Source: Hemerocallis citrina
Taxonomy: Eukaryota; Streptophyta; Magnoliopsida; Asparagales; Asphodelaceae
Length of the DNA stretch: 64,000 nt
Assembly: GCA_017893485.1 (NCBI GenBank)
Contig: CM030366.1
Location: 201,371,173-201,435,172 of the forward strand
Reading direction: 5' to 3'
This document shows, in pieces, positions 1-10,538 of the stretch; the stretch's first letter is position 1, and each line of letters opens with the position of its first letter. The notes under the pieces were generated by a model. It made no database searches, was not told the DNA's origin, and saw only the letters and a list, made by a program, of their open reading frames with translations. The position numbers and the translations under genes are program-made.

Positions 1-166
1 TGGGGTGTAAAATCTAACTTCTTAGAACTTTGAGTGTGAAGAATGATGAAATTTAACTGTTGATGAGATATTTGCTATTTTCAATGTAACATGAGCAATA
101 AAAATGTATAAAAAATCTACAAATTTATAAACCTGAAATCTGAAAATATAAATTTATTAATAAATT

Positions 167-194
167 GAGAGAGAGAGAGAAAGAGAGAGAGAGA
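167..194. repeat. GA microsatellite
   Basis: Near-pure GA dinucleotide run with one interruption, in AT-rich DNA. I see no gene or transposon end between 1 and about 380. Confidence 0.9.
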
Positions 195-384
195 TATAAA
201 TAAATAAATGAAGAAGTTGTTTTGAGGGGATCTAAATTTGAGTTTTGGGGGAAAACTTTTGGACGGGAAAATATGTTTTGTGAGGTTAGATATGCTCCAT
301 TGATTTTAATCCTATTGAATGAGAGCCACTTGATAACTTTCTTTGTGTTTTATTATATTAATTATAGATAGATATATATAAATA

Positions 385-735
385 GATAATTTACACGCGT
401 GATGCACATTTAATATATTTAAAAACAATTAAATTAAAAAATATTACGTAGTGAGGACTCGAACCTAAGGCCTTCTCCCATTATAATATTAGAGATTATA
501 TATTATATTATAGATAGATGGATAGATAGATAGATGGATAGATAGATAGATAGATAATAATTTACACGTGTGATGCACATTTAATATATTTAAAAAAAGT
601 TAAAGTAAAAAATTTGACGGAGTCAGAACTCGAATTTAAGACCTCATTCATATTAGTTATGCACGTGCAATACACGCATTGGTAGATTCACTAATGACAT
701 TGAGGTCTTTTCCCATTATAATATAAGAGATAAGA
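385..735 (-). repeat. Two head-to-tail Helitron-like dispersed repeats with GATA microsatellite
   Basis: Two copies of a repeat begin with ATTTACACGYGTGATGCACA and end with CCCATTATAATAT(T/A)AGAGAT, separated by a GATA/GATG microsatellite (about 510-557). Read on the minus strand the end is ATCTCTAATATTATAATGGG, which resembles the TC-starting 5' end of plant Helitrons; the GTGCATCACAC segment is a weak 3' hairpin. The first copy lacks about 70 bases of the middle. No CTAG end is visible here, so the class is inferred from better copies at 6616 and 20801. Confidence 0.45.
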
Positions 736-878
736 GATTAGAGATTAGAGATTAGAGATAAATAAAAAAATATGATAAAATAAAATAACTAAAATCTTCA
801 CGCGCAGCGCCCCCGATGGTCGACTTTGACAAGGGCAGATAATTCAAAACTATTATTCAAAACAAGTAAAAATCATTA

Positions 879-2645
879 GAATTTTTACCAAAATGTCCCA
901 ATTTTTGAAAGTATTTACCGAACTGACCCACTTTTGAAAGTATTTACCAAAATGATCTACTTGCTAACTCAGTTAGCGACCATAGTGAAAATATGGTTGC
1001 TAACTGAGATAGCGTGTGTATACTTAATTTTTTTGTTTAGGTTTCACCACTTGAAAAAAATCTGAACAAAAAAGTCAAGTATACACTCGTTATCACAGTT
1101 AGCGACTCTGTTTTCACTAGGGTCGCTAACTCTAACTGAGTTAGTGAGTGTCGATTGGGAATTCACTTGATACCACACTCGCTATCTCAGTTTCTTCTTC
1201 TCCTATTTCTCTTCACACTCTTTCTCCCACTCCGAAATCCTAGTGGCCCAAATCTCATTCTCGTTGTATCCAGTATTTGTGTGGCATCTGTTCATAACTC
1301 TTGCTATTTGATTTTTGATTAGTTTTGATTAGGATTAGATTTAGAACTGTGAGTTAATTTGAGATGTGTTCATCAATAAATTAAGTGTTTTGGTTATACG
1401 AATTATGCCTACATTGTACTAAGTGTAGATGATTTGTACTAAATTTATTTGTGTAATTAACCTAAAATAACCTATATTGTATTTAGTTAGTTAGTGCTAT
1501 TCGTGAAATATTAGTGTCAAGAAAAATACTAAGTTTAGCCTCACTATCTCAGTTAGCGAGTGTGTTTGTACCACACTCGCTATCTCAAATAGCGAGTGTA
1601 TGGTTGTATAGAAAAAATGAATAAAAATACCAAGTTTAGACTCGCATCTCAGTTAGTGAGCATGTTTGTACCACACTCTCTAAGTGAGATAGCGAGTGTA
1701 TTGACTTGAAGAATAATATAATTGGGTTTAGACTCGTTATCTCAGTTAGGAGTGTGGTACAAACGCACTCGCTAACTGAAATAGTGAGTCTAAACCAAAA
1801 TATATTTTTCTTTAAGCTAATACACTCGCTGTCTCAGTTATCGAGTGTGGTACAAACACACTCGCTAACTAAGATAGCGAGTCTAAACCCAATATTTTTT
1901 TAAAATTCAAGCCAATACACTCGCTATTTCAGTTAGTAAGTGTGGTACAAACACACTCGCTAACTGAGATAGCGAGGCTAAACTTAGTATTTCTCTTTAC
2001 TTTTTCTCCAAAGTGTGGTACGAACACACGAATAACACTAACTAACTTAGTACAATATAGGTTATTTTAGGTTAATTACACAAATAAATTTAGTACGAAT
2101 CATCCACACTTAGTACAATGTAGGCATAATTCGTATAACCAAATTACTCAATTTATTATTGAACACATCTCAAATTAGCTTATAATTCTAAATCTAACCC
2201 TACATCAAAGTTAACCAAAAATCAAATAGAAGTTATGAACAAATACCAGAAGAATACTGGGTAGAACGAGAATGAGATTTGGGCCACTAGGATTTCAGAG
2301 TTGGAGAAGGAGTGTGGAGATAGATAAGGGAAGAAGAAACCGAGATAGCGAGTGTGGTATTAAGTGAATCCTAATCGATACTCGCTATCTCAGTTAGCAA
2401 CCCTAGTAAAAATATGGTCGTTAACTGAGATAGCGAGTGTGTACTTAGCTTTTTTCTTCAGGTTTTTTCTCAAGTGGTGAAACCTGAAGAAAAAAGCTAA
2501 GTATACACTCGCTATCTCAGTTAGCGACCATGTTTTCACTAGGGTCGCTAACTGAGTTAGCGAGTGGGTTATTTTGGTAAGTACTTTCGAAAGTGAATCA
2601 GTTTGATAAATACTTTCAAAAGTGGGTCATTTTGATAAATAATTC
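879..2645. mobile_element. Non-autonomous MULE with long terminal inverted repeats
   Basis: A 1.77-kb element flanked by the 9-bp direct repeat AAATCATTA (870-878 and 2646-2654), the length expected for a Mutator-like target duplication. The left end, GAATTTTTACCAAAATGTCC, and the reverse complement of the right end, GAATTATTTATCAAAATGAC, match well, and the similarity runs inward for hundreds of bases, giving an almost fully palindromic element. The interior is packed with variants of CGCTAACTGAGATAGCGAG in both orientations. It has no credible coding sequence; a 65-codon frame inside it is a by-product of these repeats. It must depend on transposase from elsewhere. Confidence 0.85.
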
Positions 2646-2999
2646 AAATCATTATTAGACTTCCCTCCTTGGTCAGATGATTGGCAAAATAATTATTCTC
2701 ATGGAATATATGTTGCAAAGAGGTGATAGAGAACTCCTCTATCATGCTCTAAACATTATGATGAATGAGATTAACCACTTCGGCTTGCAAGGTTTGACAA
2801 CTTTGTGCTTTTTTTTTAATGGACTCTTCATTACTCATAATCAGTTTTTTTGATGGGCCTCTTCTTAGACCTACCATGGAAAAATTTCTTTTTGAGAATC
2901 AGTACATAAGCCGTTCGATCTCCAACAAAGCCCATTTTAAGAAAAGAATCCATACCCAATAAGCACCAAGCCCAATAGAACTATTAGGTTAACCTCTTT

Positions 3000-3588
3000 T
3001 TAAAAAATGTCTATACAGTCTTTTTTAGAAAATTAGCATAAATATGCTTTATTTTGCATAACTTTAAACACTTTTTTTTACTGGCAAAAAACTATCATAA
3101 ATGACAAAAATATCCCTCCGTCCAGTTTTCCCTTTTTTCTTCACTTTTTTATTTTTAAAAAATTCTCGCTTATTATTCTCCATTCTAATCCATCTGATCT
3201 TCTTCCTAAATTTCACAAATCATATTTTCTTCCCAAAACTCAATTTTTTTCACAAACTCTAATTTGGTCAATCTTTATTTCACAAACCCAATTTCTTTCA
3301 CAAACATGAGGAAATTCGGATTTGTGAAAAAAGTTGGGTTTTGTAGAGAAATTAAGGTTTGTGAAATTCGAGAAAAACATGAAATGGATTATAAGGAGGG
3401 AAAATGAGTGAAAGAGAATAGATAAAAGATTAAAAAATGAAAAATGGGGGGAAATTTGACCGAGGGCATTTTTTAAAAATATTTTGGATAGTTTTCTACG
3501 AGTAAAAAATTGTTTTCAGATTACGTAAAATAAAGTATAGTTACTCTAGTTTTTTAAAAAAGACTAAAAGTATAGAGTAGTTTTTTAT
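3000..3588. mobile_element. Imperfect inverted-repeat element, class uncertain
   Basis: The left segment (TAAAAAATGTCTATACAGTC, about 3000) and the reverse complement of the right segment (about 3470-3588) align imperfectly for roughly 120 bases, including the CTATAC and AGTCTTTTTTA blocks. The middle also contains inverted copies of a TTCACAAA motif. No clear target duplication was found, so exact ends and superfamily are unknown; a decayed MULE-type foldback is the best guess. Confidence 0.45.
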
Positions 3589-3698
3589 AATTTAGCTTAA
3601 GTATTCGTATTTTGAATTATAATTTAGCCTAAGTGTTGGTATTTGGAAGGTTTGATTTATAATTTAGCCTAAGTATTGGTATTTGGAAGGTTTGATTT
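3586..3698. repeat. Tandem repeat, about 40-bp unit
   Basis: Three successive copies of a unit starting TATAATTTAGCCTAAG and containing TTGGTATTTGGAAGG, with a period near 40 bases; the first copy is diverged. It directly abuts the inverted-repeat element on its left. From 3700 to 4114 I see only AT-rich sequence. Confidence 0.7.
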
Positions 3699-4117
3699 TG
3701 CTTTCTGTGGTAGCATGTACGTGACGCATTATATTATTAGTGGTATATATTATCTTTCATAAATCATAGTCCTAAAATTAATAACTTCATTAGCCAAACG
3801 AATTAATCCTAAGTGTTAGGATTTTATTTTCTTCTTTTTTATTATAACATCATTACTATTAATATTAGTATATATAATACTGTGTAATACTGTACAAAAT
3901 TTTTAAAAACAAAAAAATAAAAAAACTACTTGAAAAAATTTATCTAATAACCTCTCAATACAATATGGTACGACTTTTTATGATTGACTAAGAGAGATGA
4001 TTTCAGTTCAAAATTTGGATGAAGAAATAGTAGAGGATTGCCTCTTACCTTGCTTTCCCTCTTATGTTTTAAAATGAACAAAATGAAAAAAAAATCTTCG
4101 GATGAAAAGTTGTATTA

Positions 4118-4735
4118 GAGCATTCACTATCGTTCATTATAAATTTTGCATATATAGGATTCAGGAAATAGCAATCGAAGATGAGCGCTGCAGTCGTTAA
4201 AAGCCAAATTTTAGAAGAGACGGAAGAACATCTTCCGTCTAATGCTTTGTTTTTTTTTGTTTTTTTTTTTTTTTGTATAATGGCAGTTTCGTAAATTCTA
4301 GGATGGCATTTTGGTATAAAAAAATTTGAAAAATTTTGTGGGATTGATGAAGATGATCCGTGCCACCATTTTTTGGTTTTTTTTAATTTTAAAATGGCAG
4401 TTTCGTAATTAAATGGGAGGCATTTTTGTAATTTTTTTCAAATTTTTTTGGGACGGTGCAAGATCATCCGTCCGACCTTTTTCTGTTTTAAAAAAAAATT
4501 AAAAAGCAAAAAAAGATAAAGGCGGAGTTTCTTCATCCGTCTGTTCGATTTATTTTCTCAAATGGATGAACTTCATCTGTAATCTATATTTAGCATTTCG
4601 CTAAAGCGCCTGTTAAGTTCAGCGATGGACAGTTCACTCCTATTATAATATTTAGGTTTTTAGCAAATGACTGTGAGCGAATTTTCTAAATCAACTGCTA
4701 TATTTTGAGGTTTTAGACAACGATAGTGGATGCTC
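4118..4735. mobile_element. PIF/Harbinger (Tourist-like) MITE
   Basis: A 618-bp element flanked by TTA (4115-4117 and 4736-4738), the 3-bp target typical of PIF/Harbinger. Terminal inverted repeats start GAGCATTCACTATCGTT on the left and GAGCATCCACTATCGTT on the right (reverse complement), with one mismatch. The interior has repeated complementary motifs (CATCCGTC, GACGGAAGA, GATGAACTTCATC) and homopolymer T runs, and no coding capacity. A second element with similar ends and a TAA target lies at 57564-58418. Confidence 0.75.
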
Positions 4736-4821
4736 TTAGCATAATATATTGTATATATTGGACAACCATTCATCTATCACACTAATTTTCTATCAAATGG
4801 TTATCATCGTCAGTTTCAAAC

Positions 4822-4825
<4 letters not shown>

Positions 4826-4912
<87 letters not shown>
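4826..4912. repeat. CT then AT microsatellite
   Basis: About 60 bases of CT dinucleotides run directly into an AT tract that borders the CTAG end of the next Helitron-like repeat. Confidence 0.95.
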
Positions 4913-4913
<1 letters not shown>

Positions 4914-4915
4914 CA

Positions 4916-5345
4916 CTAGTAATCTGCACGTGTCATACATGTTCTAATTAATCTTTTTTTTTAAATATAGTAAATAATAAGACTTAATCTGGCCTCAAAC
5001 CTGAGACCTCCCTTTACTCATCACATACTCTTTACAAATTACCCATAGTGGCACAAACTTTTATTTTATATGAGTAACACTTTTGTAATTAATAATTACA
5101 ATAATTTATACGTGCAATGCATGTCTTAATAAATATAGATTTTGAAAGTAAAAATTTAAACATAGTCTGACATCAAATTTGAGACATCTTTTATGTTAGT
5201 TATGCACGGACAATGCACGTCTTAATTATTTTTTTAAAATAAAAACTCTGACATAGTAAGGACTCGAACTTGAAACCTCCTTCATATTAGTTATGTACGT
5301 GCATCATACGCGTTGGTAGATTCACAAATGACACCAAGGCATTCT
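4916..5345 (-). repeat. Composite Helitron-like repeats
   Basis: Starts with CTAG preceded by A (the minus-strand 3' end of a Helitron followed by T). It contains three successive segments with the hairpin-like block (GCACGTGTCATACATG, ATACGTGCAATGCATG, GCACGGACAATGCACG) followed by the shared CTGACATAGTAAGGACTCGA-type body. Its right end runs into the CA microsatellite without the usual AGAGAT terminus, so it looks truncated or rearranged by repeat expansion. Confidence 0.5.
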
Positions 5346-5352
5346 CCTATTT

Positions 5353-5353
<1 letters not shown>

Positions 5354-5405
<52 letters not shown>

Positions 5406-5600
5406 AATCCGCATGTACCAAAAAAATTGACCAAACACACACACACACGAAATCCGCATGTACCAAAAAAATTGACCAAACACACACACACACACACACA
5501 CGAAATCCGCATGTACCAAAAAAATTGACCAAAAAAATTTCAATTAATATATATTCGGACACACACACAAAATCCGCATGTACCAAAAAAATTTCAATTA
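5354..5600. repeat. CA microsatellite merged with a minisatellite
   Basis: A long CA run followed by four copies of a unit containing CGAAATCCGCATGTACC plus an A-rich tail (ATTGACCAAA or ATTTCAATTAATATATATTC). Each unit is joined to the next by a further CA run. Open frames over this segment on both strands are artefacts of the repeat. From 5600 to 6610 the sequence looks single-copy and I can identify no gene. Confidence 0.9.
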
Positions 5601-6615
5601 ATATATATTCGGTGTGAAGAATAGGTTTGTGGCTACGACCTTATTCTAAGAAATGGCTCTGAACTTTTCCATACAAGTTTTTAAAGAAAAATATTCATAC
5701 AAGTACTACTTTTACAATCACATAATTTAGCAGGATTTTTCATAATTGAAAAGCACTTGCATCTGAGCCACTGCCAATAATAGTATGAACACAAGTGGAA
5801 AGTCATAGTACTAAGAGCTCAATTAAACTAACTACAACTTATAATTACAAGTCACAACTGAATAGCAAAAATCTAAATAAACTGAACGTTTAAAAACTAG
5901 TCCATACACCTAGTTGGAGAAAAAAATAATTAATTCAAGACATACATATTAATGGGTCGTAATAATTACTCCCATACACAACAAATTAGGCTCAAAACCA
6001 TTATAAATCCACACACCTAATAAACATGCATTATACAAACACGTGCTGTACTTTTACCAACCGCTTCCTCATCAGTGTTTTAAGATCTAGATCGATACCA
6101 AGGTTTAGTGCGACAAAGACATGACGTGCAGCTAGCTATCAAATAAGATGAGGAAAAGGACCCCACTTCTCACATGGGAAGGCAACCCATAAATGATTAC
6201 GATCGACCATCAGCGATATGGCCACCGCGCTAACCGACTTGATTAATGATCATAACATGGGATCAGAAAGCAACAACAACAAAAACTCCCATAGACGTTG
6301 CGCTTTGTATGCTACGATGTCCACCGCTCGATGCCATGTGCGCGCATCTTAAAGCACCCTCCCTACATAAGACGGCAAGGCCCTATCCTTTATGCATTAC
6401 TACATGTGTTTTTTTTTGTTTTTGTTTCAAGTAAAATCTACTAATTGTTAGTGTTTGTTACTGTTACTAATAACTAATAATGAAGGCTCTCTCTCACACG
6501 GTTTTAATTTGAATGTGAGAGATGACGGGATCGAGATGCTGCGAATTGAAGAGTTTTGACCTGAGAATTAAAATGTTTGGGTACCGATCGGGGATCCGAA
6601 AATTTTAATCTTATA

Positions 6616-6786
6616 CTAGTAGTTTACACGTTACCATGCACGTTTTAATAAATATAGTTTTTTAAAATAAAAATTTAGATGTAGTCAAGATTTAAACTTA
6701 AGTCCTCGCACGTGTTGCACGTGTTAGTAGATTTACAAATTTGTAACAAATGATACTAAGATATTCTCCCATTATAATATTAGAGA
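6616..6786 (-). mobile_element. Short non-autonomous Helitron-like element
   Basis: On the minus strand the 171-bp element starts TCTCTAATATTATAATGGGA and ends CTAG. It sits between A and T as Helitron insertions do: plus-strand flanks are A at 6615 and T at 6787. A partly self-complementary GTGCATGGTAACGTG block precedes the CTAG end. No coding capacity. The stretch 6787-7381 shows nothing I can assign. Confidence 0.6.
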
Positions 6787-7390
6787 TATGCAGGATTAAT
6801 AAATACAACTAATCTTTGATATATTCAGTGACACCGAACAAATTGTTTGTGTTATAAATTAAACATAGGAGCTTCATTATTTGTACGTCCACAAATCAGC
6901 AAAATTTATTCACTAAAGTATGCTACTAATTATATGTTTGAAAATGAAAATTAATTTATCTTTGATAAGTTGACATTTGAGCTAGTGCTATGTAGGAGGT
7001 ATATATGATTTTGAAACGAATTAAAGGCATGTAGCTTTCTCTCACGCTTCCTCTCAGTTTTGCAAAATATATTTACTCGAGCATTGATGAAGCACAACTT
7101 GTAGAGATTCTCGAATCTGGTCAATGCAATGCAATGCAATTTTGGTCAAATGAAACCGAACCTAATTAAAGAAGCAGGAAATAGTAAAGAGTTGACTAGA
7201 AAGACACCAATAATACAGTAAGACCTCCTGATTAATTATTAAAGCGGGCAAACCAACGTATAATTTACTCCGCATTATTTATAATGTGAAACTAATCCCG
7301 ACCACATTTCAGTTCTTTTCGGGTGTCTTCTAAACTTCAAAGTCAACAGCTAAACCTAACCCATCTTGGGTACCCTTTACCTCTACTTTT

Positions 7391-8273
7391 GTAAATTTTT
7401 TTTCTGCACTGATCCACTTTTAAAAAATATTGGGCAATCTGACCCAGTTTTAAAAATATTTACCCAACTGATCGAGTCTTGAACATGTTAGCATTAACAG
7501 TTATTAAAAATAACGGCATAGGTTAATACCGTGCCGTTCTTCCAAAAGCGGCATCAGTTTAAATTTTTTTTTAGCATGCCACTGTTTAAAAAAACGATAT
7601 CAGTATATTTCTTATATAAATTGTGAATCTTCTGACTTGGAAAAAAAATTCAAGTACTGAACCAACTTATACATAATGTCGTTATCCCAAAAAACGACAT
7701 TCGCTTTACTAATGCCGCAGTTGGAGATAACGATATCAGTTATAATATTCATTAAACTCTCTTCCTCCACAATCGTTTTTCCAAACAACGACATAAGATA
7801 ATTGTTGCCGTTCTTAGAAACAAGGACAACAGTTCACAAAAATAGATTAGTCAAGTATAAAATATAAAATGAACTGTTGCCGCTATTCCAAACAACGATA
7901 TCAGTTATTCCTAACAATGAATATTATAACTGATACCGCTATTCCTAACAACGACATCTGTAATGCTGTTGTCGCAGTTCCAAATAACGACATCAGCTAT
8001 AGGATTATTTCGCACTTGCATTTTTTTTTCTAAGTCAAAGAGAGTACACAATTGGAAATAAGTTAACTGATGTCGTTACTCCAAATAGTGGCATGCGATT
8101 TTTTTTTAACAGATGCCGCTATTGAAAACAACGACATATAAATAATCTATGCCGTTATTTTCAATAACGGTTAATGCCGACGTGTCCAAAATTAGGTCAG
8201 TTGGTAAATATTTTCGAAAGTGGATCGGATAGTTCAATATTTTCAAAGTGGGGCAGTACGGCAAAAAAAATTC
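7391..8273. mobile_element. Non-autonomous MULE
   Basis: An 883-bp element with the 9-bp target duplication TCTACTTTT (7382-7390 and 8274-8282). The right terminus, reverse complemented, reads GAATTTTTTTTGCCGTACTG, and the left reads GTAAATTTTTTTTCTGCACT. Both are followed by a 'CCACTTT...AAATATT' module and GACACGTCGGCATTAACCG-type sequence. Many ATAACGGCAT/ATGCCGTTAT palindromes fill the interior. It belongs to the same family as 16146-17812 and to the transposase-bearing MULE starting at 21583. From 8283 to 9033 no feature is supportable. Confidence 0.8.
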
Positions 8274-9033
8274 TCTACTTTTCCAGTTGATATTAGTTAG
8301 GTGCATGTCCTAAAGCTTAAAGAGTACTCAACACGCTGTACCAACATTGAGACAAAGAAGACAGAACTAACTATGTTTGTTACGGTTTGTGTACTCTAAA
8401 AAGAGTAAAAAGTGCAGTTCTGAGACTGTTCCAATTCGACACTAGATAGCTAATAATATTACCCCACTCTGTAGGGTCAAAACAAACAAAGAAAATGGCA
8501 GAGTAAATATAAATAAAGTTCCAATTGCAAGTGTCCTACCCAATTGACTAGTGCATGCATGTTGTAGGAACTAGGAAGTGCCAACAGCAACGAATAAAGT
8601 AAGCAGTGAAGTAACAAGCTGGAGGGGGAGCAGATCTGAGGAACACATCAATTATAGCAAGAGATAAAATATTATGTCGTAATAGAGATTTTTTTTCCCC
8701 AAAAATTTGGATTCTCTCCTGTATTTCTTTTTTCTTATTGAGAATTTTATCCTCCGTACTAGTATCGTCAAAAACATGTATGTCGGTCCTGTGATGCCCT
8801 CAGATTTACAGAGCCTTATGCGAAAGAAAAAAATATAAAGCTTCTTTATATATTCAAATACTAATTTTTTACTTTTATTTAGACAATTGTAGATGTTGGA
8901 ACTTATATATATATATAGACAATACAACGAGGGAGGCCTTCCTGATTTGTAGGCCTTGTGTGGTCACACAAGTTCAGGACCGGGCCTAGTAAAAATTTGA
9001 TTCGATGATCATTGTCTCAAGGTTTATGTAGGT

Positions 9034-9928
9034 TGTTAGGGAATTAAGCGCAACAGGGTTATAGATCGATAATTAACCGATCACAACGAATTAACTAAGT
9101 AAGTAGACCAAACAAAGCACACAATTTTGTCCTGGTTCGGACGAATATAATCTGAGGAAAAAATAACCGAAATATTATTTAACTAGAAAAGATATAAGAG
9201 TTACAATCACTCTCACAAAAAATCAATGTCACTCAGGCCTCACTAGAAGATACTATGTTGTTACAATGGAAAACTCTCAGATGCATAACTTGGTGCTTTT
9301 GGCACACCTCTTAATGGAGCCCATTACAATATTATATAGAGTTCTAGAGAAACCTTAGGTTGTATGCTTGATATAATCACCGTCCGATTTACCCTAGAGA
9401 GAAAGACACACAATATGAGCCGTACGTTTTAACTTAGAGAAGAAATTGAGCTTAAACAGTTTTACCCAGAACCGGCCTAATAATGTTGTTGTGCTGCTGT
9501 CGGTCGACTACTCCCAAGGGCAGTCGACTGTCATAGAAGTTGAGCCCCCACCACCTAGGTTGCAGTCGACCGCTATATTAGCAGCCGACTATAAACTTCA
9601 ATCCTGCACAGATACAGTAACTCTTTGTTTCCAATATCTGCTTAGAACATCTTCTCGTTTCACCATTTTCTCTCCACAACGAACCTAGTATGCTTTAAAA
9701 AATCCAAAAATCTTCGCATTGGATTGGATACACATGCTTCCACACCTGTGTGGTTAATTGGCTCTGGACTCTTTCCTTTCTCCTCTTGCAAATAATATGA
9801 CTAAATTGTTTCTTCTGCTAGTTGAATATGCATCCACATGTTATTTCTTCAATTGTATGCTCCTCAAGGGTATACCCTAGTAGGCGTCAACACGAAGACA
9901 CTACATTCCGCACGAACTTCACCTACCA
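9034..9928 (-). mobile_element. Ty1/copia LTR (minus orientation)
   Basis: The segment starts TGTTAGGGAATTAAGC and ends CACCTACCA on the plus strand. It is followed by a purine tract on the minus strand (GGGAAGTGGAGGA, 9929-9941) that fits a polypurine tract abutting a 3' LTR. A copia coding fragment follows at 9946-10240. It contains several GTCGACTG motifs (about 9505-9590). No second LTR or target duplication was found, so the boundaries rest on the TG...CA ends and the adjacent purine tract. Confidence 0.5.
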
Positions 9929-9945
9929 TCCTCCACTTCCCAATG

Positions 9946-10240
9946 ATATTCAAACGTTGTGATCTCGCTTCGGTGATTCTAGTGGCGAAAAACTAGATGA
10001 TACCTTAGGAACGATGAGCTTCAAAACACTCGGTTGAGTATTCCCGCTCCCACAAAGCTTGTAGATGTTGTGCTGAACACCCCTTGTTCCCCTTATCACC
10101 TTATGAAAACCTTTCCAAAGTAATAGAATTCCACCTCGATCTGCGTACACGAAACCCCGTACTTCTAGAGTTCTCACGGATATCAGGTTCTGTTTCAACA
10201 ATGAAATACTAGTATAACCCTATGCAATATTGCACAGAAT
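9946..10240 (-). pseudogene. Copia GAG-pre-integrase fragment
   Basis: The minus-strand translation contains LKQNLISVRTLEVRGF followed by GGILLLWKGFHKVIRGTR and LYKL-like residues (NIYKLCGSG). This is the recognisable GAG-pre-integrase block upstream of integrase in Ty1/copia polyproteins. The protease, integrase, RT and RNase H domains expected around it are absent, and the adjacent purine tract and LTR follow directly. A large internal deletion is therefore inferred. The other side is cut by the solo LTR starting at 10258. Confidence 0.65.
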
Positions 10241-10257
10241 TTTGAAAACTGATAAAA

Positions 10258-10493
10258 TGTAACCCCTGTTTTTCCAAACCCGTATTTTATGTGTATTTTT
10301 CTATATTTAAAATTTTTGTAAATTAATTTTTCTGCTTTCAAATTCTTTGTTAAAATGTATTATTAGATCTTCTGTTAAAACCTATTTTTAATCAACAGTT
10401 TATTTATAACTAGTTCCCAATGATATTTTTTTTATAATACAAATATTTTTATTATGCTTTGGATTATTATGTTTATGTTTATGAGTTTTTTTA

Positions 10494-10538
<45 letters not shown>

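Noticed and set aside
430..490. tRNA-derived SINE
   Set aside because: The minus strand has a B-box-like GGTTCGAGTCC, but there is no A box at the right distance, and the ends fit Helitron-like repeats better.
5291..5586. Overlapping open frames on both strands
   Set aside because: They translate the CA microsatellite and minisatellite into Cys-Val or Thr-His repeats.
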